A stretch of 51,636 nucleotides of DNA. It comes from Polyrhizophydium stewartii. Its lineage: Eukaryota; Chytridiomycota; Chytridiomycetes; Rhizophydiales. The position numbers and the translations under genes are program-made. Location: contig JADGIZ010000009.1 in NCBI GenBank assembly GCA_027604665.1, positions 1 to 51,636 on the forward strand, in the 5' to 3' direction. Position 1 is the first letter of the stretch. Each line of letters opens with the position of its first letter. A model generated the notes under the pieces. The model ran no database searches, had not been told where the DNA came from, and was given only the letters and a program-made list of their open reading frames with translations. Positions 29,029-40,295 of this stretch are shown here, one piece after another.

Positions 29029-32000
29029 TCATAATCGGCTGCCTGGATTTTGCCGAGCCACTCTGCCAGTGCGCACGTCAGTGCATCTTTCCGGATGGAT
29101 ATGGATTAAATACAATTCAAGCAAAGGCCGCAGACCCACCACGGCATGTCCTCGCAGCGTCAGATTCGTCTTGTGAGCCTGGAAGAGAGCAGTCGAGCTG
29201 CACCCTTGCCACGGCAATGGCGGCCGTTGCAGAGAGCCGGCTTTCGTTGCACGTATTGGGCCCGATAATGATCCGCCGAGAGCATAAGCTGGCAACATAC
29301 GCAAACACGCCGTCGGGATCGCATGACACCAGCTGGGCGGCAGTCGGCCCGTCGATCCGCGGTAAGAGCAAGCGCACACAACGACAGAGGACCAGCAGAT
29401 GCGAGCCAACGAGCTCGAGTCCTCGGTAGCACCAGCGCATCAAAAGACGGAGAACTACTCGAATTACCTGATGAGAAGGACAGGCACGTCCGCAAACCCA
29501 GCTTGCCAATTGCGATCTGGCCTCGTCGCCGAGTAGCGGAGTCTTTACGGCCAGTCAGCACATCGCCAGAGCTCAATCTGAGTGCCGCCATGCAAACACA
29601 CCTCGGAGATGCCGAGACCATGACATGCCCAGTTTGCGGCCGCTTCGTTTGTACTCAGGAACACCAACTCGACTAGGCTGAATATCGAGCCCTCACTGAG
29701 GCCCTTGATCTCGCTGGCTGATGTCACGAGCGTGAAACGAGTGATCAACTTGTCCATGTCGGCGTCTGGTTCCGTTGCGAGCAGCTTTGCTGCACACGAG
29801 ATCCAAAGCTCGGCCAGGTTGGCATCGAGTGTAACGCCTAGACATCGAGTGCAAAGCTCGAGCAGCGCCTCGTTTAGGCCTGCAAAGACAGGCCTCCGGC
29901 TCTTGAAATGGACTGCCGCTTCTGTGAGCCGAATAGCGTCGTCAACTGCAAGGAGGTGGACAGACTCCGTTGCTTGCTCGACAAGCCGCCTGGTATCTCT
30001 GTCGTTTGTTGCACCGCCACCGACGGTCATCACTTCGAGCAGCTGGCGAAACGAATCTTGACAGGGGGAGTCCGCTCGTAAAGTGCCTGGCGGCACAAAG
30101 CCTTGCACGTCGACAGGCGCTTCAGGTGTAAGTCCAGTAACTTGCGAGGCACCGTCGAGGTGAACCTGCAACGAGGTTTCATCGGCCGATTTGGATGCCT
30201 GAGAGGCAGAATTGCGTTAGAATACTGTGATCCAAGCTGCGTGGATTGCCAAGGCCATGGCTGCGACTCACACGGGCGAGTCTGAGAAATGCATCGAGCG
30301 ACTGCATAAAAGCTGCGTCTGTGTGGAGAGCCCACTCGGTGTCAAGTGCAGAGACGACCGCTGATGCGATCCACTCGCGAATCGGGTCGGGCATCTTGGA
30401 CCCCGAGGTGCGCATGGCATCGAGGCGGGCACCAAGGCGTGCAATCAAGGCTGTCGTTTTTGTCAGTGGGCGGTAAACACCTTCAGGAAGCTGCTGGCAC
30501 CACGCACCACCCATCTGAGCATCATCTCCGGCTGGGCCAAGCAAGGGCGAAAGTGACTCCATAACCAAAGCCAGGCCGTGGGTGCTGTTCAAACACTTCT
30601 CGTCAAACTGTTGCTCGACATCCAACACAATTCCGAGAGACGAGACAATGGCATCTGGTGCAGATAGAGCTGCCACTGCTTTAGCTGCTGTCGTACGAAG
30701 CTGCGCCATCGTTTTGTTAAAATGCGGCGCACTAGTGAGTCAAAGTTGGTTTGCTTACCATGGAAACCCTTGCGCCAAGTGCAATCTGAGCCACCTTGCG
30801 AAGGACAGGCAGAGTGTTGGGGAATGAGCTGTCCCACAATGGACGGAATCGCTGGATTTCGACGAGAAGTGTCATGGTTGTATGCAGCTTGGCTTGCTCC
30901 GAAAGACTCGCGACGGTATCGGCAGCATTGATCAGGTCATCTTCCGCAAGCTTAATCACCTGGCCGACTACAGAGGCGGCCTGTGCTAGCGATGGCGGCA
31001 GGGAGTAAAGACGCGACAGCGCGGATGAAAACAAGAGCATGAGACTGGATCTCCAAGCGAAGCTGGTAGGGGTCGCAGTTCAGTAAGCATCCCCAAAGGC
31101 GACTTGGCGTGAAGCGCATCTAACTTACCTTTGCCGACTCCGCGCTGCCAGTTGGCACGTCCTTATAATCGCCACCAGGGGCAGTCCCGGCCCAATCCTT
31201 CCATCTGCTACAAGCACGCGAATCAGTGTTGCCGTTCCAGCCTTGAGAGGTTGGTATTAAACCACCCGTTAGTACCAGTAATGAGTGCATGGTTAATTTC
31301 TCAAGACATACCCGGGCTGCGTTTGTCAACAGAGATTGCCATGCCTCGAATAACGAGATGATCGATGCCACAGCTTGTTGGCGCATTTCTGCCGTCATGG
31401 ATCCCAGGACTAAGGGCACAAGGCGGAGCCGCGCTACGTATCGTTGATCTTGGCGCACAAGAGATTCGGCGACATCCCCTCTGCGAATCGAGCATTCTAG
31501 AATGTGCTCCAGAAGCGATTCAAGCTCTTGCGGCTGACTTGATTTGGCGGCGCTCGCGCAGAGTTGCTGGAATGACCGTGTCGCGCTTTGGGCAAACCCC
31601 CAGTGTAGCACTGTGCCAAGCACATCCGCAATCCGTCTGCCAAGGCGAACGCGGTCATGAGAGCCGCAGCAGGTCACCAAGACCGCGATAGCAGACGCTG
31701 CGCCTCGCCATGCATTTCCATGCGTCGCCACGTGCACCGATTCGGCAGGTGAATCTCCTGTGCTTGAGTCAGCCTGGGGGACAAACTCTTCCTCCTCGGC
31801 TGGGTGTGCGACAAGGAACGCCAGGCACACATCCATTGCTCGTTCGACAGATGCGCAAAGCTGGCGAGCTTCGCTGGCAGGAAGCGGATTTTCTGCTCGA
31901 TGCTCGACCACGGCTGCGCTCATTTGTATGAGCCTTGCTGAAAGGCAAGAAACGTTGGCCGAGGCAACTTGCCTTGGATCGCCGCGAGGATTCCGTGGAC

Positions 32001-33019
32001 CGGTGCGCCTTTGGTGACAGCCGATTGCATATCAGCAGCGCATGCTTGAGTCTGGCGCTCGAGCTCGGTCCTCATTGCAGAGATCCAGAGACAGCGAGCT
32101 TGGTCATGCGACACCACGCCCCCTTCAAGATAACCAGTGTCAGCAGAGCTGGTTGACAAAAGTCTGCATCGGCGCAACCGCGCTTTCCTGGTACAACTTC
32201 CGATTCCCATGTGTTGCCGGGCAACGATTGAAGCACCAGCAACCGCCACAGCGATGCCGACTTGAGCCTTTCCAGCGCGTGCACTCTGGACATGAGCTCT
32301 CTGGCGCGCTTGGAGAGCAGGGATAGACGCCGATGCGGCAGCTGTATGCCAGCCTTCTCCAGAGACAGACATGCCTGCTGCCTTGCAAGCTCAAACGGGC
32401 ACGCAGCAACCAGATCAACCAGTGCATCCGCGACCAAATGCCCAGCTGCAGCCACGCCCGAGACCGCCGCGTTGTCCAAGACCACGGCGGAAACCGAGAT
32501 ACCAAAAGAAATGCACTCGATGGAGCGCCACGGTGCAACCATGTGGGTTGCTGCGTTTGCGAGAGCTTCAGCGAGAGTGGGCATGAGCTGCGGATCGCCC
32601 GCAGGTGCCTTCTTGTCCGTGCGAGCAACAAGCTTGAGGAGCTGGCGGAGGCGTGCAGCGATCGCTGGCGCAGACGCTGCGGAACGCTCGTTCCGCTGAT
32701 GGCTGTCACGGGAGCCTGAGTTCTGGGCGATTGCAGCATGCGTCGGCGCGCTCGCGCTGGCCTCGAGCGCCCTCTGGATCAGGCGACAGCGCAGCGCCCA
32801 CTGTTCATGTGCGAGGAGCGGCTTGCACGCTGCTTCGATCACGAGTGCGCGCACTTGAGAGTCCGCGTGCGCGGCGAGGTTGGAGAGTCGCAGCGGCAGC
32901 TCGGTGTGCTCGAGGGGCTGCGGCACACTCGACCCTGTGCCAGCGAGGCGGCCGAGGCATGCGAGGTACTCGCCGACCGTCGCCGAGTCGGCGGCTGAGC
33001 GCAGGTCGTCGACCGACAT
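29029..33019 (-). CDS. large helical-repeat (HEAT/ARM-like) protein, unrecognised
   Basis: About 1,200 residues of Ala/Leu-rich helical repeats; start MSVDDLRSAADSATVGEYLA at 33019. Joined exons include: 33019 to about 32226 (VRALVIEAACKPLLAHEQWA ... LASLWRLLVLQSLP-like end); about 32120-31973; 31937 to about 31310 (ARLIQMSAAVVEHRAEN ...); the exon AGTATLIRVLVADGRIGPGL; SFAWRSSLMLLFSSALSRLY; then LRTTAAKAVAALSAPDAIVS with STHGLALVMESLSPLLG; ASKSADETSLQVHLDG; and C-terminal pieces (IAIGKLGLRTCLSFSS; LRGHAVVGLRPLLELYL). A 35-nt GC-AG intron at 31972-31938 is needed for the frame, and one intron has a TACTAAC branch. The R-x-x-AAKA ... HG-x4-ME spacing resembles the helical repeats of THADA, its head-to-head neighbour, but no family is identified. 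The stop (29029 or 29117) is uncertain. Confidence 0.6.
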
Positions 33020-33047
33020 ATTTGCATATATATTTTTTTTGCTGAAG
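33020..33047. promoter_or_regulatory. 28-bp bidirectional start region between two giant repeat-protein genes
   Basis: Only 28 bp separate the ATG of the minus-strand repeat protein (33019) from the THADA ATG (33048). The sequence is an AT-rich island (TATATA followed by eight T) in GC-rich surroundings, compatible with a minimal shared promoter. Both 5' leaders must be very short or overlap the partner's coding exon. Confidence 0.6.
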
Positions 33048-36000
33048 ATGAGGGAACTGCTGGCAGAGGCCGCCGAGCCGGGCATCCCGCCCTCTCGCCA
33101 GATCCACCTGCTGCGCGAGGCCGGTGCGTGTATGCCCACGGAGCGATACAGACGCCATGTGCCTGCATTGCCTGGCTGCTCTGCCGTGCGGCCCCCGCTG
33201 CCCGGTCCTGACGCCCTGCGTCTGCAGGGAACACGTTCAAGAAGCGCACCAACGTCGAGCTTGTCGGCGACGACCTCTCTGCCGTTCTGGATGTGGTGCG
33301 CTCATTGTTCCGCCTTCCTGGAGGCACCGAGCGCTCCGTGCGCTCCGCGATGCTGGCGCTCGTTCAGTCGGCATGCGCCGCCGCGGGCGCCGACGCCCGC
33401 GGCAGCCTCGACTCGTGCTTGGCCTCGGAGTGGAGCGCTTTCCTGGCCCTCGCTGCCGACGCACGCCTCGCCGACGCCGAGCTCGCGGCAGCCGCAGCCG
33501 GAGGCTCTCTCGCAGAAGTCTCTGTCTCGCAGCTCACCGGCCTGGTCATCGCGTTGCTCGAGTCACCCGGGCTCGGCCAGTCGCTCGTCGCCAGCCGCGT
33601 CGCCGAGACGCTCGCTGCGCTTGCTCGCAGCCTTGGGCGGACCCGCGACGCCATCCATGTCGCCGCCCGCGCCCAGTACAACCCAGACGACTCGGTCATT
33701 GTCGCTTCGCACCACCTGCTGCAAGCGTGCATTGCTGTCGTATCGAAACTCCCGGCGGCTTCCACTGCGTCCGACGCCGATGTGCTTGACAGCATCGCCG
33801 ACTTGGCCGTCGAACTCGCCAACGAGGCCTTTCTCACGTACGAGAACCGCATCCTCGCCGGGCTGCTGATCGCCACGCTGGTCTCCCAGCGCACGCCTTC
33901 GGAAACGCGGACCTGGATCTGGCGTATGATAGCCGCCTCGCGCGGAGACGAGGCTGCGCTCACCGTCGCTTCAAGCACCGACGCGGTCCTGGTGATTCTG
34001 AACGGCTTCCTGCACGTTGTCGACCCGGCGGTGCTCGTCGCTGCCAGCGCCGAGTACGCTTTCCCCGCTTGACCATATCCGCGCCTTGACTTGGCTCTGA
34101 CGCACACCGAACCAGGTCGTCCGCGCCTCTGATCGTGAGGCTCTATGCCACCATCAGCGCCACGATCAAGTCCAGCGACGAGCCTCGCGTCCACACGCTT
34201 GCGTTTGGCACGCTTGCGCGGCTATTTGATGCCCTTAAGAGCCTCGCCAAGAAGAACGCTCTCTCTCCGGCAGCTCCCGCCTGTCGAGATATCATCGTAA
34301 TGGCGTTCCAGACCGTCCTTGATCGCTGGGAGGATCCCCTGATTATAATCCAAAATAAGGTCGGGAATAACCTGTCCGATCCGCCTTGTCCTTGTTGAGC
34401 TTTCTAACACGCATGCGTCTGGTGCAGCTTCGAGATCTATTTGTCAGCCTCATCGGCTTGATCAGTCCGGGCAAACGTATTTCGCCCGAGTTTGCACCAG
34501 AGCTCGACAGAATGATTGCACAACTTCTTTCGATGGAATGGCACAAAAAGGTGCTGTCACTCGAGCCCGCCTCGCAATGCGCGCGTGCTAACAAACCAGT
34601 TTCGTTAATGTTTTTGGTCGATCATACAGGCAAAGTATGATCTGCTTGCCATTGTGATGCACGAGGCACCTGCCCGAAACGCCAAGATCATGTCGACGGA
34701 CATACTCGAGCAAAGTTTCCTCAGTCTCAGGTGCGCCGACCTATCCTTGAGCGCGATCAGCATGCCGTGCTGCCACACTGACATTGCATGCCTGACCTGC
34801 CTGCGCAGCAACTACATTCTGAGCACGTCAGTCATCCATTTCATCAACTCGGCGGTTTCATTTCTCATCAAGATGCAGGTGCGCGCTGGTTGCTGCTAAA
34901 AATGCCGCGGTTGCAAGCATCTGACCTCGCTTCCCAAAGAGCATGACATGGGTTGCGCCGCTCATCAGGGCCATGGTTGTCCCTGATCCCACGATTCGCA
35001 AAATGATCAGCGAGAAGATTCTGCCCAAGTTGGCCAAGTCGCATCCCGAGAGCATGCGCATGGTTGTGGATGGTGAGCCGGATCGGCTTCCTTTGCTCAG
35101 ATTAAGCCTGCGTCTGACTCCAGCCCTCGTGGCTACCTGAGTCCAGCCCTGCAGTCCGAGCGTTTGGCCCACGAGCCATTCATCCTGTACGCTCAGGTCG
35201 CCGCCTGGAAGGTTGTGTGTGGAACAGGAGGTGGGCTGCCTGATGCCTTGCGGACAACCATGTCGATGGAAAGCTAATAGTTTGAGTAGCTTCGGCCAGC
35301 TTGCTCGGCGCGGACAACCGTGTCCGCCTTGCTCTTTCCAGATCCATCTCGCATCCAGACACGCAGCTTCGCTTTGAAGCATTCGAACTCCTGGTCTCGG
35401 GACCGCGTCCGTCGCAAGAACTCGACTCTGAGACTCTGGACAGCGTCAAGGCGTTCCTTCAAGCGAACCTGTGCGTGCAGAGCTCCGACTCGCGCCAGCG
35501 CCTACTCGGCCAGCTACAACGCCTGCTCGAGCGTGTCAAGCGCGCCTTGTATGCCAACGTGCGCACGCTCGCGTCGCTTGCGTCCAAGCCCAACCCGGAC
35601 GACGCCACGCATGCCTTAGTCGAGCAGACCCTCTTGAGCCAGCACCAAAAGCAGGCCTTCATCGCTTGGCTTCAAGATTTCGCGGTGAGTACCGCCGATG
35701 CGGGCTCAGGCGTCCGTTTATTCGCACTAATGCTTCGTGAATCGCACGGACTCTCCTGCGCAGACGGCATCGTTGTTCCCAGGCGCCTCGTTCCAGCGTG
35801 CAACGACTGGTCTTGCTGTGCTCAAGCTGATGAGCCAGGTCGAGCAGACGCCGGTCGACGACAGCGCAAGCGTCGCCATGACCAAGCAGGTGTCGGACAT
35901 GCTCCATCCAGCGCTCTCGGACGACAAGGCACGCACGCTCTTTGCGCGCATGGCCTTTGACACGTACGACGCGACGCGCATCGACATCATCAGCAGCTTT

Positions 36001-39000
36001 ACGAGCTCGAGCGAGCCGCTGGGCAACCTTGACTCCGACGCGTTTGCCGCACAGCTCTTTACGAAGGCGATGGATCTGGTGCGCCGCCGCGCTTTGCTGC
36101 TCATGTGCGCTGGGCTGTGCGTTTCTGACATTTGCGATGACCCCGCAGCTCAAGAGCGTGCGTGCTGCCGACACGGAGCGCGGTGTGTATCTGATCATCT
36201 TTCTGTTCCACATCTACGTTATCAAGCATGGACGGCACTTGGCGATCCCAGGAAGCGTGCCGACTTCGACTCAGATGGAGCCGGCAGTTGCGCTTGTGCT
36301 TGATTTGTGTGATACACTCGAGCGCCATCTTGTTATGGCAGAACAGAATATGGCACTGGCGTCTGAGAAGCACCCGCTCAACGGGCTCACCTTGACGCTC
36401 GGGTGCGTGCCAATCGCTGGGTCCGATGGGCGGTGCGGAACGAGTCACTCACACTGCTTCTCCTACTTGTGCAGCCATATTCTCAAGCACTCTGACCTCG
36501 GCGGCCAGACGAGCGCCGCGTGGAAGCAGGCAGTCAACCGCACCGTTGATCTTTGCTTCCGAGCATGCCAGTGCACGCTTCCGGTGTGCTCGGACGCATC
36601 GCCTGGTAAGGCTCGCATCGACGCTCAAGATTGTGCGGCATGGGCAAGCGGCCTTGTGGCTGACCTTGGATTACGTCTTTCAGAGGGTAGCATACCTGCG
36701 GCGTTTGACGGCGACGACATGGCTGGCGGCGACGCAGCCGGTGATATTGACTTTGACCGCGGTGGGAAAACAGCAGCAGACACTTCAGCGCAGTTGATCC
36801 TGCGCCACTGCTTCCGCACGCTCAAGGAGGCTTCCTTTGTGCTCGACACCATCGTTGGCGCGATCGTTTTACCCCAAACTGTTGATGACACGGTCAGTGC
36901 CGGCACGGTCGCAGTTCTAATATTGACCCTTGCGCAAATGCTGATGCATCTCGCCTTCGCACAGTCCTCGCTTCTTACCTACAGCCGCGTGGCTCAGATA
37001 GGCCAGCTCATGTGCAGCCTCCTGACGCAGGCAAGCGCGCCGTGCACAGCGAGCTTGTCTGCAGCGTACTGACCCCATGGTGCTCTTTGCCAACAGATCC
37101 GCCACCGCGGCGCGTTCTCGGCGGCGCACGCCAGCTTCACGAGCATCGCCCGCAGGCTGCTCATCGGCTCGTCGCAGGACCTGGCCAAGCTGCCGCGCCA
37201 GTGGCTCGAAGAGTTCCTGGGCCAAGTTACGAGCGTGCAGGTGTCGGTGACGCGGCGCAGCGCCGGCCTGCCGTTTGCAGTGCTGTCGCTGCTCAGTCCG
37301 GCGGGACCGTCTCAAGATCTGTTCCTGGAGATCACGATCCCTCGCCTGTGCGAGATCGCCAGCCAGCCGATCAGCTCGGATCGGAGCCAGCAAATCGACG
37401 CTGCGCAGGTCCATGCGTTCAACATCCTGCGGTGAGATTCTGCACCACGTTGGCTGTCTGTGAGCCATGCGTTGGTGCTGACAGCGGCGATTTCGGGCAG
37501 CGTCGTCATCCATGATTCGGAGCTCACACAAAAGGTCCGCAAGCATCTGGGCACATGCTTTGTGCTTTGCATCAGGCAGTTCTCGTCGCCGCTCTTTCCA
37601 CTACGCAACTGCGCGGCCATGATGTTTTCCTCGCTGATTGGCAAGTGCTTCGGTGTGCAGGTGAGCGTGTGTTTGCCTGCGCGGCGCACGGGCAAGTGAG
37701 CTGGGACGTACGCGTGCTGAGGTTCCGCCGAGCAGAAAACAAAGGACGGCGGCGATGCCATCAACTCCTCAAGCTCGCGCGAGTTCTTTTCAAAGTTCCC
37801 GAACGTTTATCCGGTTCTTCTCGAGGAGTTTACTACTGCAGTTGCAGAGCTTGAAAAGGACAGCGTGCATCCGCTACTTCATCCGATCCTGACAGTTTTA
37901 GCTCGCAGTGAGTCATGCCTCGCGTTGCGGTGCAAGCACTTTCGCGTCGCTGGCAACAACATACTGACGCGCACGCAATCCAGTCAAGCCATCTCCAACC
38001 GCCGACGCCAACGATGTGTTCAGCATGGTGCCGTTCGTCGACCTTGTGCGGCGATGCGCGAGCGCGCGGCTGTGGAAGGTCCGCGAGATGGCCGCCCGCG
38101 TTGTGGCATCGCTTGTCGACGCGCGCGAGCTCCTCGGACTGGTCTCGCGCGACGCAGCACGAATCCACGGTGTGCCGCCCAACCATGCCCACGGACTCAT
38201 GCTCCAAGCGCGTGCGATCCTGGCATGGCTGTCGACCGGCAATGCATCTCGAGGAGGCATGTCAGCTGCTTGGCTGTGTGCGAGAGGCTCGCGAGCTGCG
38301 CGACACTGACACCGCGCGCAGAGCTCGAGCACGTGCTGCCAGTCGTCATGCAGGCCGTCCGCTCCTGGGACGTTGCGCGTCTGGTCTCAACGGGCCAGGC
38401 GCTCACGGCGTCGGTGGCGATGGAGATCACGTCTGGCGTCGTATTTGCCTGCCATTGCGCGGGCATTGCGATCGATGGCGAGGCACACCGCGATGGCGGC
38501 CTCGCGAGTGTGATCGCCGGCTCGCACCGCATGCTTACCGGCGTGCGTGGACCCCAGCAGTCGTTTGTCGGTCCGGCGGCGCTGGTCATGGTTGGCGTGC
38601 AGCCGCTTGACACGTTCCACCTCGACACGCTCCGCGCGCTGGTGCGTTCACCGACACCCGAGGTCCAGCACAACTCGCTTTTGGCTTTCGAGCACTTGCT
38701 GCTGCACCGCGGGCTCGAACCGACGCGCGAGATCTGCGTGATGCTGGTCAACATCATCAGCGCGCGCTCTACGCACCACACGGCACTTGCAGTCGCTGCC
38801 CGCATTGTTGTGCATCTTGCGGCGTCGCGGCGGTGGACGGCGAGCGGCGAGCTGTGGCACCACCAGCAGATGTTTGCGGCTGCCTTTGGTCGACCCGCCG
38901 TGCACATGGTGCTGCAGGGCTTGCTTGGCCTCATGGTGGTCAATGTTGCCACGGCGATCGGCACGGACTCGCGCCGCGCGACGGACATGACCATCTCGCT

Positions 39001-40043
39001 CGTCGAAGCTGCCGAAACCACGACCGACCCCGAGAAGGTGTGTAGATGCGTGGCGACCGGCAACCGGCCGGCCGAGCGAAGCTGACTGCCCAGTCTCGGT
39101 CGAGCAGCCACACAAGATCCCGCTGTCGCTGCTGTCGGCGCTTGACCTTGTTGACTGGCGCCGCCTGTTTTCCACTGTCGATGCGGCCGTCGCCGTGCGC
39201 CTGCTCTTCTTCCTGGACTCGTGCCTCTGCTCAGAGTGGACGGAAATGCGCACGGCTGCGGCGCGGCATGTATCGGCGATCGCCAACAAAGGGGTGAGCG
39301 AGCCAGCCACGCATGAGGTCGTAGATACTCTTGCACAGTTGCTCAACCATCAATCCTGTTGTGGCACACAGGTTCCGCTTGCACCGCTGCCGGCAAGGTG
39401 GCTGCTGCGCCGCGAGATCGTGGCGCGCTGCACAACGCACGAGGCATGGCGACGCACGCTTGCGTTCTTTGCAGGCCCGCTGATGTCCCGCGATGTTGGT
39501 GCGTCTCGTCTGACCGAATTGTGGCTGGCGCTCTGGGGCCGCTGACGAGCGTTGGTTTGCATGGTTTTGGCAGCCTCGGCCATCGCAGTGCAGGAAGCGA
39601 CTTCGGTTGTTCTTTTCGACAAGGAGAACGCCAACGCGCTGTTCGAGGAGTTCAGCGAGTGCGTTTTTGGTGGCGAGTCGCTGATCTACGCTGCCGGCAT
39701 CACTGCCGGGGCTGCCAGCAAGATGCCAGGAGACCTGGCGTCGTCACTGCGCACACAGCTGGCCGCATTTGTCTCGCGTGGGAACGAGGCACTTCAACGC
39801 CGCGAGGCCGACGGGTTGTTCTGGGACACCTCGGACCCTGTCGTGTTCGCTGCCGCTGCGCGTCTGATTGTCTGCGCGACTGTTGCCAACGAACTTGCTT
39901 CGGCGGCTCCGCGAAAGAACGAAAACATTGTTGTGCCCGAAGGCCTGCTGCGGCAGGTGCACCCGCTCCTGCGCTGGCTCTCGGAGCGCGGCAGCGGATG
40001 CGATGGATGGCGCATGTTCCGCTCCATCGTGCTCGGCGAATGA
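33048..40043 (+). CDS. TRM732: THADA/Trm732, tRNA 2'-O-ribose methylation cofactor
   Basis: Giant helical-repeat protein that partners the FtsJ-type methyltransferase Trm7 to modify position 32 of tRNA anticodon loops. At least 12 exons. Early ones: 33048-33123, 33228-34053, 34116-34359, 34428-34550, 34630-34730, 34809-34878 and about 34940-35072. Middle exons give LFAAKAFDTYDA-like repeats and LKSVRAADTERGVYLIIFLF. The DUF2428 core is at about 37100-37900: IRHRGAFSAAHASFTSIARR, VTRRSAGLPFAVLSLLSP, QVHAFNILRAIF, FVLCIRQFSSPLFPLRNCAA and MMFSSLIGK, EFFSKFPNVYPVLLEEF. Then LWKVREMAARVVASLV with NHAHGLMLQARAILAWL, typical of THADA. The C-terminal repeats end CDGWRMFRSIVLGE. Exon joins between 35072 and 35300 and around 39040-39120 are approximate. 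Confidence 0.88.
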
Positions 40044-40295
40044 ACCACGGACGGCTGCTTGCGGTCCCAGCACCGGAGAGGGGCATCTGGCATCTGGAAG
40101 GCTCTGCGGGGGCGGGGCACGTGTTTATGGCTGCCTAAGAACACCAGCTAGATGCACTCTTGTATGTGCGGCAGCCAAAGGCAGTATCGCTACGGCGCCA
40201 AAGCAGACAAATCCAGGTTCGAAGCACAATCGTCGACGACTCATAATAGCAAACCGACCGCCCACGCAGCACATCGCACAAGAAGCTGCCTCGCG
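40044..40295. other. intergenic region between convergent THADA and coiled-coil gene
   Basis: About 250 bp of shared 3' flank. No coding sequence, RNA gene or repeat recognised. Confidence 0.5.

Noticed and set aside
31920..31923. ATGA overlap suggesting two cotranscribed genes
   Set aside because: A 35-nt GC-AG intron joins both frames into one continuous helical-repeat protein, so a bacterial-type overlap is not needed.
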